From: Oscillospiraceae bacterium
GTDB taxonomy: Bacteria > Bacillota > Clostridia > Oscillospirales > Ruminococcaceae
NCBI GenBank assembly: GCA_009782665.1
Contig: WRIP01000001.1
Location: 1-32,459 of the forward strand
Direction of reading: 5' to 3'
DNA: 32,459 nucleotides
In this document: piece after piece, positions 24,622 to 32,459 of the stretch
Position numbering within the stretch: position 1 is the stretch's first letter
Layout: every line of letters starts with the position of its first letter
The notes under the pieces: generated by a model
The model's database searches: none
What the model saw: the letters and a program-made list of their open reading frames with translations, nothing else
Told to the model about the DNA's origin: nothing
Position numbers and translations under genes: made by a program

Positions 24622-25138
24622 ATTGTCTCCCAGCTTCCTTTTGAATATGTATCAATATATCACAGTAACCGAATCTATTGCAAATATGATTGAAGTATAC
24701 TTTCTGTAAACGAGAAAGTACATTACTGAGTTTACTCTTTAGTAACATACCATTCTGAGGTTTTATGGGATCCTCTGAGAAATATAGTCATTTGGTATGT
24801 TCTGTTGCAACTAATTAACCTTCATGAGAGAAGCCATATGAGAGTATCGATAGAAACCCACCTACATTACCTCTTTAAGGTATATGCCTCGCTGCAAATA
24901 GGTGATATGAGCTATAATAGTTTCATAGAATAAAGAAGGGGACAGATCAGAGTTCAAGGGTTTACTCATACATACGCCAGGTTTATCCAGAAGCCTCATT
25001 TAGTAGTGTTGACTGCAATGTACTTTTGACAGAATCTAATTCACATGCGTCAGTATTGGATAAATCAGTATTAAATCGAGAAGATATTTGAGTATTTCAT
25101 TTATGAGCTCAATTGGTGTTCGCTTTTTTAAAGAAGGG
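24622..25138. other. Long intergenic region; hairpin and one tiny frame, no gene supported
   Basis: About 520 bases between the amidotransferase start and the proB promoters. A perfect 8-bp inverted repeat (TACTTTCT 24698-24705 and AGAAAGTA 24713-24720) lies just upstream of the amidotransferase promoter. A 31-codon frame at 24838-24933 has no ribosome site and no recognised similarity. Nothing else resembling an RNA gene, insertion sequence end or riboswitch was recognised. The stretch may be decayed coding DNA. Confidence 0.4.
24654..24683 (-). promoter_or_regulatory. Predicted promoter of the amidotransferase gene
   Basis: Minus strand TTGCAA (24678-24683), 18 bases, TATATT (24654-24659), about 35 bases before the start codon. 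Confidence 0.42.
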
Positions 25139-25187
25139 TTGAATAAAGGTCTATACTTTTGTATATATGTTTACAGTGTGATATACT
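25139..25187 (+). promoter_or_regulatory. Two tandem overlapping promoters of proB
   Basis: First: TTGAAT (25139-25144), 17 bases, TATATA (25162-25167). Second: TTGTAT (25159-25164), 17 bases, TATACT (25182-25187). The -35 of the second overlaps the -10 of the first. The leader from the second would be only about 20 bases, leaving no room for a T-box. Confidence 0.55.
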
Positions 25188-25214
25188 CTGTCTAGATTTT
25201 TTTGTGGTGATGAT

Positions 25215-26015
25215 ATGAACAAGTATAAAAGAATTGTAATAAAGATAGGGTCCTCAACCTTGACCCACCAAACTGGGATGCTCAATCTACGTCAGATCGA
25301 GAGCATCGTCAAGATACTGTCAGATATCAAGAACAGTGGTGTAGAGCTGGTGTTTGTTACCTCTGGAGCCATTCCGGTCGGATACTCCAAATTGGGGTTT
25401 CAGACTAAACCCGAGGATATGGCATCAAAACAGGCTGCTGCTGCGGTCGGACAATGTGAACTGATGTATATGTATGACAAACTCTTCTCGGAGTTTGGTC
25501 ATATTGTGTCTCAGGTACTGCTGACCAACGACGATTTCATTGACGAGAAACGCAGAAGATATGTGGAAAATACCCTCAGCCGATTGATTGAACTGGGATG
25601 TATCCCCATAATTAATGAGAATGACACCGTCTCTGTCAAGGAGATTGAGGTCGGTGTTTTCAGTGAGAACGACGAACTGTCCGCTATCGTATGTCAGCTC
25701 ATAAAGGCGGATCTGTTGGTCTTGGTCAGTGACATTGATGGGCTTTACGACAGCGATCCAAAAGCAAACCAGAATGCTAACCTAATTCCAGTGGTAGCGG
25801 ATATCGAAGAGGTACAACAGTATGCCTCTGGCAGCTACTCTAAATTGGGTACTGGTGGTATGAATACCAAGATTAAGGCTGCATCGCTGGTAACCAACTC
25901 AGGATCTGATGCAGTAATTCTCAACGGAAACGACCCGATGAATTTCTATCTAGCAGTAGAGGGTAAATCGGTCGGTACTTTTTTCCCGGCCAAGAAAGGA
26001 ACCACACAGCAATGA
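25215..26015 (+). CDS. proB: Glutamate 5-kinase (short form without PUA domain)
   Basis: First step of proline synthesis: ATP-dependent phosphorylation of L-glutamate to gamma-glutamyl phosphate. Amino-acid-kinase fold with KIGSSTL at 10-16, FVTSGAIPVGYSKLG, LLTNDDF, NENDTVSVKEIE, SENDELSAIVCQLIKADLLVLVSDIDGLYDSDP and GTGGMNTKI. At 266 residues it ends after the kinase domain, lacking the C-terminal PUA domain of the 367-residue Escherichia coli enzyme, as is common in Clostridia. The ribosome site (GGTGAT) is weak. Its stop overlaps the proA start as ATGA (26012-26015). Confidence 0.97.
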   Translation: MNKYKRIVIKIGSSTLTHQTGMLNLRQIESIVKILSDIKNSGVELVFVTSGAIPVGYSKLGFQTKPEDMASKQAAAAVGQCELMYMYDKLFSEFGHIVSQVLLTNDDFIDEKRRRYVENTLSRLIELGCIPIINENDTVSVKEIEVGVFSENDELSAIVCQLIKADLLVLVSDIDGLYDSDPKANQNANLIPVVADIEEVQQYASGSYSKLGTGGMNTKIKAASLVTNSGSDAVILNGNDPMNFYLAVEGKSVGTFFPAKKGTTQQ

Positions 26016-27253
26016 CGGTATTACAGCTGGGCGAAGCCGCTAAGGCTGCCAAATCTCAAATAGCAAACGCTGACAGTAGACTTAAGGATATCGTGCTTAA
26101 AACCATTGCAAAACTTCTGGTTGAGAACACCAATGCAATTCTTGCTGCAAACAAAACAGATTTAGCAAATGCCGCAGATAATGGTATCGGTGAGGTCATG
26201 AGTGACCGCTTGCGGTTAACCGAATCAAGAATCAACAATATGGCGAATGCATTGATCAAGATGGCAGATCTTGAGGATCCAGTCGGTATCTTTGAAGGTG
26301 GAAGCACCCGTCCTAACGGACTAAAGATAATGCATAAGCGGGTACCAATCGGTGTCGTTGCACTCATCTATGAAAGCCGACCCAACGTAACTATCGATGC
26401 TGCATGTCTGTGCATTAAAGCCGGCAATGCCGTCTTACTTCGCGGTGGAAAAGAGGCCATCCACTCAAATATTGCATTGGTAGACACTATCAAGCAAGGT
26501 CTTAGAGCACATGGTCTATCGGAAGATATCGTAGGACTGGTACTCGATACCACACGTGAGTCTGCCAAGCAGCTCATGGAACTCACTGGATATGTGGATC
26601 TGTTGATTCCCCGAGGGAACAAATCACTGATTGAGTCAACCACCCTGAATGCTAAAGTTCCTGTGGTGGAGACAGGTGCAGGAAACTGTCATGTCTATGT
26701 AGATGAGTTTGCGGATATTGAGATGGCTCTTAGTATTGCGGATAATGCCAAGACACAACGCCCATCAGTCTGTAATTCTGCTGAAACACTATTGGTACAT
26801 CGCTCAATAGCAGATGATTTTCTGCCGCGTATCTATGAGCGAATCGGAAACATTGTTGAGTTTCGAGGAGATGACGATGTCAGACAGATCCTACCCGGTA
26901 TATCGGAAGCCACCGAGGAGGATTGGTATATCGAATACAACGACTATATCTATGCAGTACACATCGTAGATACATTGAATGAAGCAATCAAGCATATCGA
27001 AAAATATGGCACCCACAACAGCGATGCCATAATTACCGAGAATGTTGTGAATGCAGACGTGTTTTTAAGCAACGTCGATTCCGCTGCTGTATATTTGAAC
27101 ACCTCTACCCGGTTTACCGACGGAGAAGAATTCGGTCTCTCGGCAGAGATCGGTGTATCCACCAGTAAAATACATGCCCGAGGTCCAATGGGACTGAAGG
27201 CATTAACCACTACAAAAACCATTGTCTTAGGCAACGGACAGATACGAGAATAG
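26012..27253 (+). CDS. proA: Glutamate-5-semialdehyde dehydrogenase (gamma-glutamyl phosphate reductase)
   Basis: Second step of proline synthesis: NADPH-dependent reduction of gamma-glutamyl phosphate to glutamate semialdehyde. Aldehyde-dehydrogenase fold, 413 residues, full length. Family features are MHKRVPIGVVALIYESRPNVT, CIKAGNAVLLRGGKEA, LLIPRGNKSLI, VVETGAGNCHVYVD, the catalytic Cys254 in PSVCNSAETLL, the paired FTDGEEFGLSAEIGVSTSKIHARGPMGL, and LTTTKTIVLG. Translationally coupled to proB through a four-base overlap. The next gene begins 16 bases after its stop. Confidence 0.98.
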   Translation: MTVLQLGEAAKAAKSQIANADSRLKDIVLKTIAKLLVENTNAILAANKTDLANAADNGIGEVMSDRLRLTESRINNMANALIKMADLEDPVGIFEGGSTRPNGLKIMHKRVPIGVVALIYESRPNVTIDAACLCIKAGNAVLLRGGKEAIHSNIALVDTIKQGLRAHGLSEDIVGLVLDTTRESAKQLMELTGYVDLLIPRGNKSLIESTTLNAKVPVVETGAGNCHVYVDEFADIEMALSIADNAKTQRPSVCNSAETLLVHRSIADDFLPRIYERIGNIVEFRGDDDVRQILPGISEATEEDWYIEYNDYIYAVHIVDTLNEAIKHIEKYGTHNSDAIITENVVNADVFLSNVDSAAVYLNTSTRFTDGEEFGLSAEIGVSTSKIHARGPMGLKALTTTKTIVLGNGQIRE

Positions 27254-27269
27254 ATAAAGAGGCAGCTGT

Positions 27270-28001
27270 ATGGCAAGAGCTTTAGCAACCAGAGAACAAC
27301 GTATCAAACGGCGTAAACGCCTTCGCAGAAAAACCATCGGGGTAGTGTTCCTATTGTTTGCTGTGATAGGTGCAGGCTTTATCATAAGCCTCATAATAGG
27401 TCGGGTTAACGTAGCACTAGATGATACCGATGAAAAAAGAGATTATGAGATCCTCTTTTCAGCGTTGGTGTCGATGGATCCTGCTGACTTTTCTAGTATT
27501 CTCAATGCGGATCCAAAAAAACTGAAGGAAGCAGCCATACTCACCACAATAGAGATGGAAAACCTATTCAAGTATGAGAGTGATGAGTTCGGTTACACAT
27601 ATATACCCACCACCGATATTGACCGATATACCATCAAACTGTTCGGACCCAACATACAGTTAGAGAACGCGACCTTCGGGCAACAAGGACTAATAGCTCC
27701 GGGAGGTGACGGCATCGACTATACCGGCTATCTGTATATACCGGAACGAGAAGCATATCTAGTACCCCCTACCAGCAGTGCGGGAGGATACTTCCCGAGA
27801 GTTGATGCTATTACCCGAAGGGGTAACACGAAGATACTGACCATAGCATATATGCAGCTACCCGACTCACAGACACAAACCTCCTCGATCATGGGTACGG
27901 TCGAACCGGTAATAGTCAAATATCGCGAGTATGTACTACTAAAAGATGGAAAGGACTTCTATCTGTATTCCATCAGAATCCCCGAATCGCAACAGGCATA
28001 A
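27270..28001 (+). CDS. Hypothetical single-pass membrane protein downstream of proBA
   Basis: Not recognised. 243 residues: a very basic N-terminus (REQRIKRRKRLRRK, about 8-21), one membrane helix (about 23-46), and then an outer domain rich in Tyr, Asp and Pro. The outer part holds a segment like an acidic spacer (LDDTDEKRDYE), a short-helix region (45-95) and a beta-rich half ending in a YVLLKDGKDFYLYSIRIPE hairpin. AGAGG precedes the ATG. Spaced 16 bases after proA, so likely in the same transcript. The positive-inside rule puts the C-terminal part outside. No catalytic motif seen; a cell-envelope role is the most that can be said. Confidence 0.7.
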   Translation: MARALATREQRIKRRKRLRRKTIGVVFLLFAVIGAGFIISLIIGRVNVALDDTDEKRDYEILFSALVSMDPADFSSILNADPKKLKEAAILTTIEMENLFKYESDEFGYTYIPTTDIDRYTIKLFGPNIQLENATFGQQGLIAPGGDGIDYTGYLYIPEREAYLVPPTSSAGGYFPRVDAITRRGNTKILTIAYMQLPDSQTQTSSIMGTVEPVIVKYREYVLLKDGKDFYLYSIRIPESQQA

Positions 28002-28083
28002 ACCCATATGCTACATAAATATACCTATCCAGCAAAGCTCATTGGCATATCAGATTGATCATGACGACAACGCGAAGAACCGT

Positions 28084-30089
28084 ATGGATTTCAAGGAGTA
28101 TAAACTACGTAAACCTCTGTTTAATCCTGTACCAGTAAATACATATATTTACGGTTTAATTGGAGCACTAGTATTTGTTTCGGTATTTGGATTTCTTCCC
28201 TTGAATCCGATGCGGGATGCTTGGATCATGAACGGGTATGTTGAGGGAGATATAATCGGGCACTACGCCGGGTAGCTTGGCTTTCGCAGTACTCCCTGGC
28301 AATGGCCCTTGGGTTGGGTTCCCTCATTACAGTATCCCATTGGTATTTCAATATCATTTTCCAATTCAATCCCTCTTGTAGCATATATTTTTAAGTTATT
28401 GTCGTTCTGTCTGCCAAACAGGTTCCAGTATTTCGGAATATATACTCTACTTTGCTATATTTTACAAGGAGTTGCATCCGGTAAACTCGTCGGTCTGTTT
28501 ACCACAAATCGCACTCAGATCTATCTGTCAACGGTATTATTCTGTTTTTCTCCGATACTAATGGAAAGAGCTTTTCGACATACAGCGTTAGCCTCACACT
28601 ATCTGATACTATTTGCCTTGTTCATATATTTTAAGGCTAAGAAATACGGTGAACCGATTTCCCCCGGTTATATTCTTCTGTCAGCAGTTTCCATTCTTAT
28701 TCACCCATATTTTCTGCCGATGATTTTAGGGATACTATTGGCTGATATCATAGACAATACGGCTGTGAGACAAAAGCCCTTTCGCTCATTTATAGTTTTC
28801 GTTGCATCGATCGGATTGACCTTTACAGCGGGATTATGCAGCGGAATCTTTATGTTGGGAGAATCCCAAAGATCATCCGGGTACTGATATTTTTCCATGA
28901 ACCTTAACGCTGCAATCAACCCACGCAGTCTCGGTGATTATAGATGGTCATTGATAATTCCGCCAATGCGTCAGGTACTTGGAAATTATGACGGGTTCAA
29001 TTATCTGGGACTAGGAGTTTTGGTCGCCTTGGGAATCAGCTTAATCGTGATGATAAGGAGAATATCATCAACCGATAGTCGTCTGTTCAAGCTGATAAAA
29101 AAGTATCTCGGCATCATCCTTGTATCAATATTCTTCATCATATTTGCACTCAGCAATACCCTTACTGCAGGAGGACATATTATCTTTGAGTATTCACTAC
29201 CAAAGTTAATAATGTCTCTTTTTTCTCAACTTCGTTCAAGCGGCAGGTTGTTCTACCCGGTATACTATCTCATATTCCTATTGGTGTGTACCACAGTAGT
29301 CAAATATACAAAAAACCGATGATACTGATATCACTGGAAATAACAATCCAGATTTTCGATATGGGAGGAGCTCTTATCCAAAAGCGAGCTTCCTTCTCCG
29401 ATGACAGTATTTTTGCAGCTTCCCGTTCGAATTTCATTAATCGGATAGCATGGGAATTACTGACGGAGACGAATATATCTTCAATAACAGCGGTTGATTT
29501 TGAAAGAGATAATGTTATTGCAGCTTATGCTGCAAAAAACAACATTACTACCAACCTATTAATCTCCCCAAGAGGAAAAACAAACGAACTCAATCAAATC
29601 AGGATGAATACCTTCATCAATATTTTGGAAGGTAATCCGTTAGCAGAGAACACTCTGTATCTGATCACAAAAACCAACCCCTTGTCACCGCTTCTACCAT
29701 ACCTGATTGCGGAAGACGCAAGAATATTTGATCTCGATGAGTATTACGGTTTCTCAGTGATCACCAGTATTTCCGCTCTGAGTGGACGGGATTTTAACGA
29801 TATCGTCATAACGGTTGCTGAAATAACAGATGATTATTGGAGCTATGGAACCAACCATACCATGGGATATATAGCTGTTCCCGATACCGAGTTTAATCGA
29901 TACGCAATACAAAAGGCGAAATATGTAGAATCTGCGTTTGAAAAACTCTCCATAATCGGCTACCGCATTGATGACGCTTACAGTGTATTGGTAATTGAAA
30001 CCATCCGGAATAAGGATCTTAAGGATTTTGAGTATCCATACCCATTTTATATCCGATTTACATTACCAAGAACAAACGAAGGAGTATAA
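28084..30089 (+). pseudogene. Broken DUF6311-like polytopic membrane protein (glycosyltransferase-type)
   Basis: Reads as one gene of about 668 codons broken in three places. Frame 1 runs from the ATG at 28084 and hits TAG at 28273-28275 exactly where the family's HYAGW motif needs Trp (TGG). The same frame continues with STPWQWPLG...QYPIG, IPLVAYIFKLL, and ERAFRHTALASHYLILFALFIYF, all typical of DUF6311. It then meets TGA at 28885-28887 before YFSMNLNAAINP. At a run of six A (29310-29315) the frame shifts: one extra A would restore reading into the remaining 250 codons. The interrupted segments are otherwise well conserved, so the damage looks recent. The N-terminus is preceded by only a weak ribosome site. 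DUF6311 proteins are large membrane proteins near polysaccharide genes; exact activity unknown. Confidence 0.82.
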
Positions 30090-30122
30090 TTAGGTGACAT
30101 ACTGCTTTGATGTATATTGTTA

Positions 30123-31238
30123 TCATAGTTCAGCAGCAAGTAATAGCTCTGACAGTATTTCATTAGAAACCAAGAAGCCTTTTCGCGTCAAATGTACGTC
30201 ATTATCATACACATTTATGTATCCTTGTTCTTCATATATGGTAAACAGACGTTTCATATTCTCCGGGACAGTAAAGTCAAACATTTGCTTCAGTTTGTTA
30301 AGGGACAGTCCCTCGGTAGTTCGAAGTCTGAGTATGAAATAGTCGGTCCAATCCACCGGACCATCAGATACCATTGCATGCTTGCTGTCACCAGATAATC
30401 TCATAAAGTCCTTCAGGTATTTTCGTGTATCCCCTTCAATGTGGTATCGTTCACAGGCTATGGCGGAGTAAGCTCCAGCTCCGATTCCTATATACTCTTC
30501 ACAGTTCCAATACTTCAGGTTATGTCTACTGCGATATCCGCTGCGTGCGAAGTTGCTTATTTCATACTGACTAAACCCATTTGCAGCTAATACATCGACC
30601 ACATGCATATATATATCGGCAATGATATCGTCGTCGATATACTCTTCTCGATAGAGCTCAGCGAAATATGTATGTGGCTCTCGTTTTAGTATGTATGCCG
30701 ATATATGCTCGATGTCGTATTCCAGAATCGACTCTAACGTCCTATCCACATCGTCGGTGTTTTCACCCGGAAGTGCCAACATAACATCGACACTTATGTT
30801 ATCATATATAGCTGTTGCATACTCCAAGGCGCGTATCGCAACTCGGCGGTCATGGATTCTACCGATATTGCCGAGTGTTAGATCATTTAAGGATTGTATA
30901 CCCAATGAAAGTCGATTGACCCCTGCCAATCGATAATCGGCTAGTTTGGCAAGAGTAGTCGACTCGGGGTTAGCTTCAAGGGTGATTTCAGCATCACTTT
31001 TTACTCTGAAGCGGTTGTTCAGTGCTCCAATCAGTAACGCAAGTTGTTTACTATCGAGTAATGAGGGGGTTCCACCACCGAAGTATATTGTATCAACATC
31101 GATTGGTTCAAAAGCCGAGATCTGGTTGAACAGCGCTGTCATATATGGCTCGATCAAAGAACTATCGGTTTGAGAATAGAAGTCACAGTAGTGACATCGT
31201 TGTCGGCAAAATGGTATGTGAACATATATTCCTGTCAT
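30123..31238 (-). CDS. hemW: Radical SAM heme chaperone HemW (formerly called HemN-like)
   Basis: Radical-SAM protein that binds heme and delivers it to target proteins; earlier annotated as oxygen-independent coproporphyrinogen oxidase but without that activity. 371 residues, full length. The [4Fe-4S] motif is Cys11-x3-Cys15-x2-Cys18 (PFCRQRCHYCDF), with only three cysteines as in HemW. Then come FGGGTPSLL, EANPES, GVNRLSLGIQS and DVMLALPGENTDD, and later HNLKYWNCEEYIGIGAGAYS. The C-terminal HTH-like part ends in LTRKGFLVSNEILSELL. GAGGTGA precedes the ATG. Divergent from hrcA, the usual neighbour of hemW in Firmicutes, though there it is often in the same direction. Confidence 0.95.
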   Translation of the reverse strand: MTGIYVHIPFCRQRCHYCDFYSQTDSSLIEPYMTALFNQISAFEPIDVDTIYFGGGTPSLLDSKQLALLIGALNNRFRVKSDAEITLEANPESTTLAKLADYRLAGVNRLSLGIQSLNDLTLGNIGRIHDRRVAIRALEYATAIYDNISVDVMLALPGENTDDVDRTLESILEYDIEHISAYILKREPHTYFAELYREEYIDDDIIADIYMHVVDVLAANGFSQYEISNFARSGYRSRHNLKYWNCEEYIGIGAGAYSAIACERYHIEGDTRKYLKDFMRLSGDSKHAMVSDGPVDWTDYFILRLRTTEGLSLNKLKQMFDFTVPENMKRLFTIYEEQGYINVYDNDVHLTRKGFLVSNEILSELLLAAEL

Positions 31239-31309
31239 TGGTCACCTCGTCAAAGCATGGCTAATTCTAACATAATTCAAAAATATTTGTATTTCCGATA
31301 AAAAACCAC

Positions 31310-31337
31310 TTGACAAATGACTAAATCAGAGTATCAT
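31310..31337 (+). promoter_or_regulatory. Predicted sigma-A promoter of hrcA-grpE
   Basis: TTGACA (31310-31315), 16 bases, TATCAT (31332-31337). The CIRCE element starts six bases downstream, as in other HrcA-controlled heat-shock operons. Confidence 0.75.
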
Positions 31338-31342
31338 ATCTA

Positions 31343-31369
31343 TTAGCACTCGTTAGTGTTGAGTGCTAG
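31343..31369. promoter_or_regulatory. CIRCE element (HrcA operator)
   Basis: TTAGCACTC (31343-31351), nine-base spacer, GAGTGCTAG (31361-31369): the canonical CIRCE inverted repeat with only the last base deviating from TTAGCACTC-N9-GAGTGCTAA. It lies at the expected start of the hrcA transcript, so HrcA represses its own operon until heat shock. Confidence 0.97.
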
Positions 31370-31391
31370 CATTTAGTGAAGGTAGCTTTCT

Positions 31392-32402
31392 ATGGAAATC
31401 AGTGACAGAAAACGAACCATACTAACCGCATTGATTACACTCCATGCCGACTCGGGAGATCCGGTAGGATCGGGAATCTTGGCCGGATTCCTTGAATCAC
31501 TCTCGGTCTCTTCTGCGACACTTCGTAACGAGATGGCTGAGTTAACCACACTTGGATTGTTGGAGCAACCTCACACATCTGCCGGACGTATCCCCACACA
31601 GCTTGGTATACGTTACTACATAGATAACCTCATGAATCCCTGGTCGATGGAATCCAAAGAGCGTGAGCAGATAAATAGGATTGTTAGGGGCATGGATAAC
31701 GATCCCGAGAAAGCCACCGAAAAGGCGGCCGGTATTCTAGCAGAGCTGTTCGGGCTATCATCTGTTGCGATGACCCCGCGAGGTAACAATCCGCATCTAG
31801 TACACTTTCGTGTACTAAAGATAGGTAGATATAACTATGCACTCATAGGGGTAACCGATGCCGGTTCGATTCAATCGCGAGTCTGTCGTATTGAAAAAGA
31901 TCTGTCTGAGTCAAGATTGCATCATGTCGAACAACTGCTTAATAAATACCTGGTCTTTATCTCACCCGAAGATGTAAATAATGATTTGATGCTTCGAATC
32001 GGAAGTCAATTGGCAGAAGAATCATTGGCATATACCCCATTGATTCAGTCTGCTCTCTCGTTAGTCGAGAACCTCTCCTCATACAGAGTATACACCGACG
32101 GAGAGCAAAATCTGTTCAGCTATCGCGACGTATACAGTCAGATACTTCCCTATCTTGAGTATATCAACGACAGTAAAAAATTAGCTGAACTACTGCTGAG
32201 AGCACAGACCTCATTTTCGATATATATCGGGGAAGAAATAGATCCCTCTCTCACCAACCTGGGTATGATTACCGGGCATTTCAGAGCCGGACGATTGAAC
32301 GGACATCTAGGAGTTATAGGGCCTGCTCGGATGAATTACGCTTATATACTCCCGAGATTGAGATACTTTTGCGAAGCATTGAGTGAAGCTTTTTCGGAAT
32401 AG
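31392..32402 (+). CDS. hrcA: Heat-inducible transcription repressor HrcA
   Basis: Repressor of class I heat-shock genes; binds CIRCE with help from GroEL. 336 residues, the usual 340-350. The N-terminal winged helix contains DRKRTILTALITLHADSGDPVGS and SVSSATLRNEMAELTTLGLLEQPHTSAGRIPTQLGIRYYID, the strongest signature of the family. A GAF-like middle and a dimerisation part follow, ending in GHLGVIGPARMNYAYILPRL. AAGG lies upstream of the ATG. The stop is 19 bases before the next start codon, which is probably grpE. Regulated by the CIRCE element just upstream. Confidence 0.97.
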   Translation: MEISDRKRTILTALITLHADSGDPVGSGILAGFLESLSVSSATLRNEMAELTTLGLLEQPHTSAGRIPTQLGIRYYIDNLMNPWSMESKEREQINRIVRGMDNDPEKATEKAAGILAELFGLSSVAMTPRGNNPHLVHFRVLKIGRYNYALIGVTDAGSIQSRVCRIEKDLSESRLHHVEQLLNKYLVFISPEDVNNDLMLRIGSQLAEESLAYTPLIQSALSLVENLSSYRVYTDGEQNLFSYRDVYSQILPYLEYINDSKKLAELLLRAQTSFSIYIGEEIDPSLTNLGMITGHFRAGRLNGHLGVIGPARMNYAYILPRLRYFCEALSEAFSE

Positions 32403-32421
32403 ATAATATGGAGGAAACATT

Positions 32422-32459
32422 ATGGCAAAAGAAAAAACAGATAACAAGGAGCATGAACG
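32422..32459 (+). CDS. grpE: Start of a gene, probably grpE
   Basis: Only 12 codons (MAKEKTDNKEHE) fit before the window ends. GGAGG lies eight bases before the ATG, immediately after hrcA. A charged, disordered N-terminus is typical for GrpE, the nucleotide exchange factor of DnaK, and hrcA-grpE-dnaK is the standard order in Firmicutes. The call is from position, not from diagnostic residues. Confidence 0.6.
   Translation, partial: MAKEKTDNKEHE

Noticed and set aside
24698..24720. Inverted repeat as a terminator
   Set aside because: No T run follows on either strand and no gene ends there; possible operator only.
24838..24933. 31-codon small protein gene
   Set aside because: No ribosome binding site and no recognised similarity; too short to support from one sequence.
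28273..28887. Recoding of TAG or TGA (alternative code or selenocysteine)
   Set aside because: All other genes use these codons as normal stops, no SECIS-like stem was apparent after the TGA, and a third lesion (frameshift) in the same gene favours decay.

Overview
The window looks like a chromosomal segment from an anaerobic, Gram-positive, Clostridia-type bacterium of moderate A+T content. The anaerobic signs are a pyruvate:ferredoxin oxidoreductase, a rubrerythrin and Rnf-family membrane proteins. The Firmicutes signs are strong GGAGG ribosome binding sites, GTG and TTG starts, a CIRCE-controlled hrcA followed by a probable grpE, and a lepA/rpsT/hemW/hrcA neighbourhood. The exact lineage cannot be read from the sequence. 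I see no tRNA, rRNA, CRISPR array, prophage or transposase.

Layout. 1-2766 (minus): 5' part of nifJ (runs off the left edge) and rubrerythrin with its own promoter and terminator. 3196-7251 (minus): a MarR-type regulator followed by a very large MacB/FtsX-type ABC transporter whose outer domain carries twelve tandem pentapeptides; a dyad overlapping the promoter is the likely MarR operator. 7433-8092 (plus): a HAD phosphatase. 8087-14519 (minus): response regulator, sensor kinase, a membrane-anchored HtrA-like protein that has lost its catalytic histidine, then (from a separate predicted promoter) ribulose-phosphate epimerase and three Rnf-family membrane proteins D, E and A. 14722-16502 (plus): ychF and MTA/SAH nucleosidase. 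16554-19417 (minus): lepA and a beta-propeller lactonase. 19511-20537: a kinase-like protein and a MOSC protein, convergent and overlapping. 20782-21991 (plus): rpsT and a membrane-anchored metallophosphoesterase. 22094-24621: a uroporphyrinogen-decarboxylase-family gene lying between an N-acetyl sugar amidotransferase gene and a decayed second copy of that gene's 3' end. 25215-28001 (plus): proB, proA and an unknown membrane-anchored protein. 28084-30089: a DUF6311-like membrane protein gene broken by two nonsense codons and a frameshift. 30123-32459: hemW (minus), then CIRCE-hrcA-grpE (plus).

Most interesting. The D-E-A Rnf-like trio keeps the family fold and operon spacing, but all four cysteines that normally hold the intramembrane [2Fe-2S] cluster are replaced. 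The usual flavin-attachment motif of RnfD is not recognisable, and the soluble and redox partners (RnfB, RnfC, RnfG) are absent from the window. Together with the proteolytically dead HtrA-like protein and the two-component system just upstream, this looks like a repurposed, possibly non-redox membrane complex and is the best candidate here for an undescribed system.

How the genes work together. NifJ makes reduced ferredoxin, and rubrerythrin protects against peroxide. LepA, S20, YchF, HemW and HrcA are housekeeping genes for translation, heme trafficking and heat-shock control. ProBA makes glutamate semialdehyde for proline. The amidotransferase and the broken DUF6311 gene point to surface-polysaccharide functions that are decaying or rearranging in this strain.
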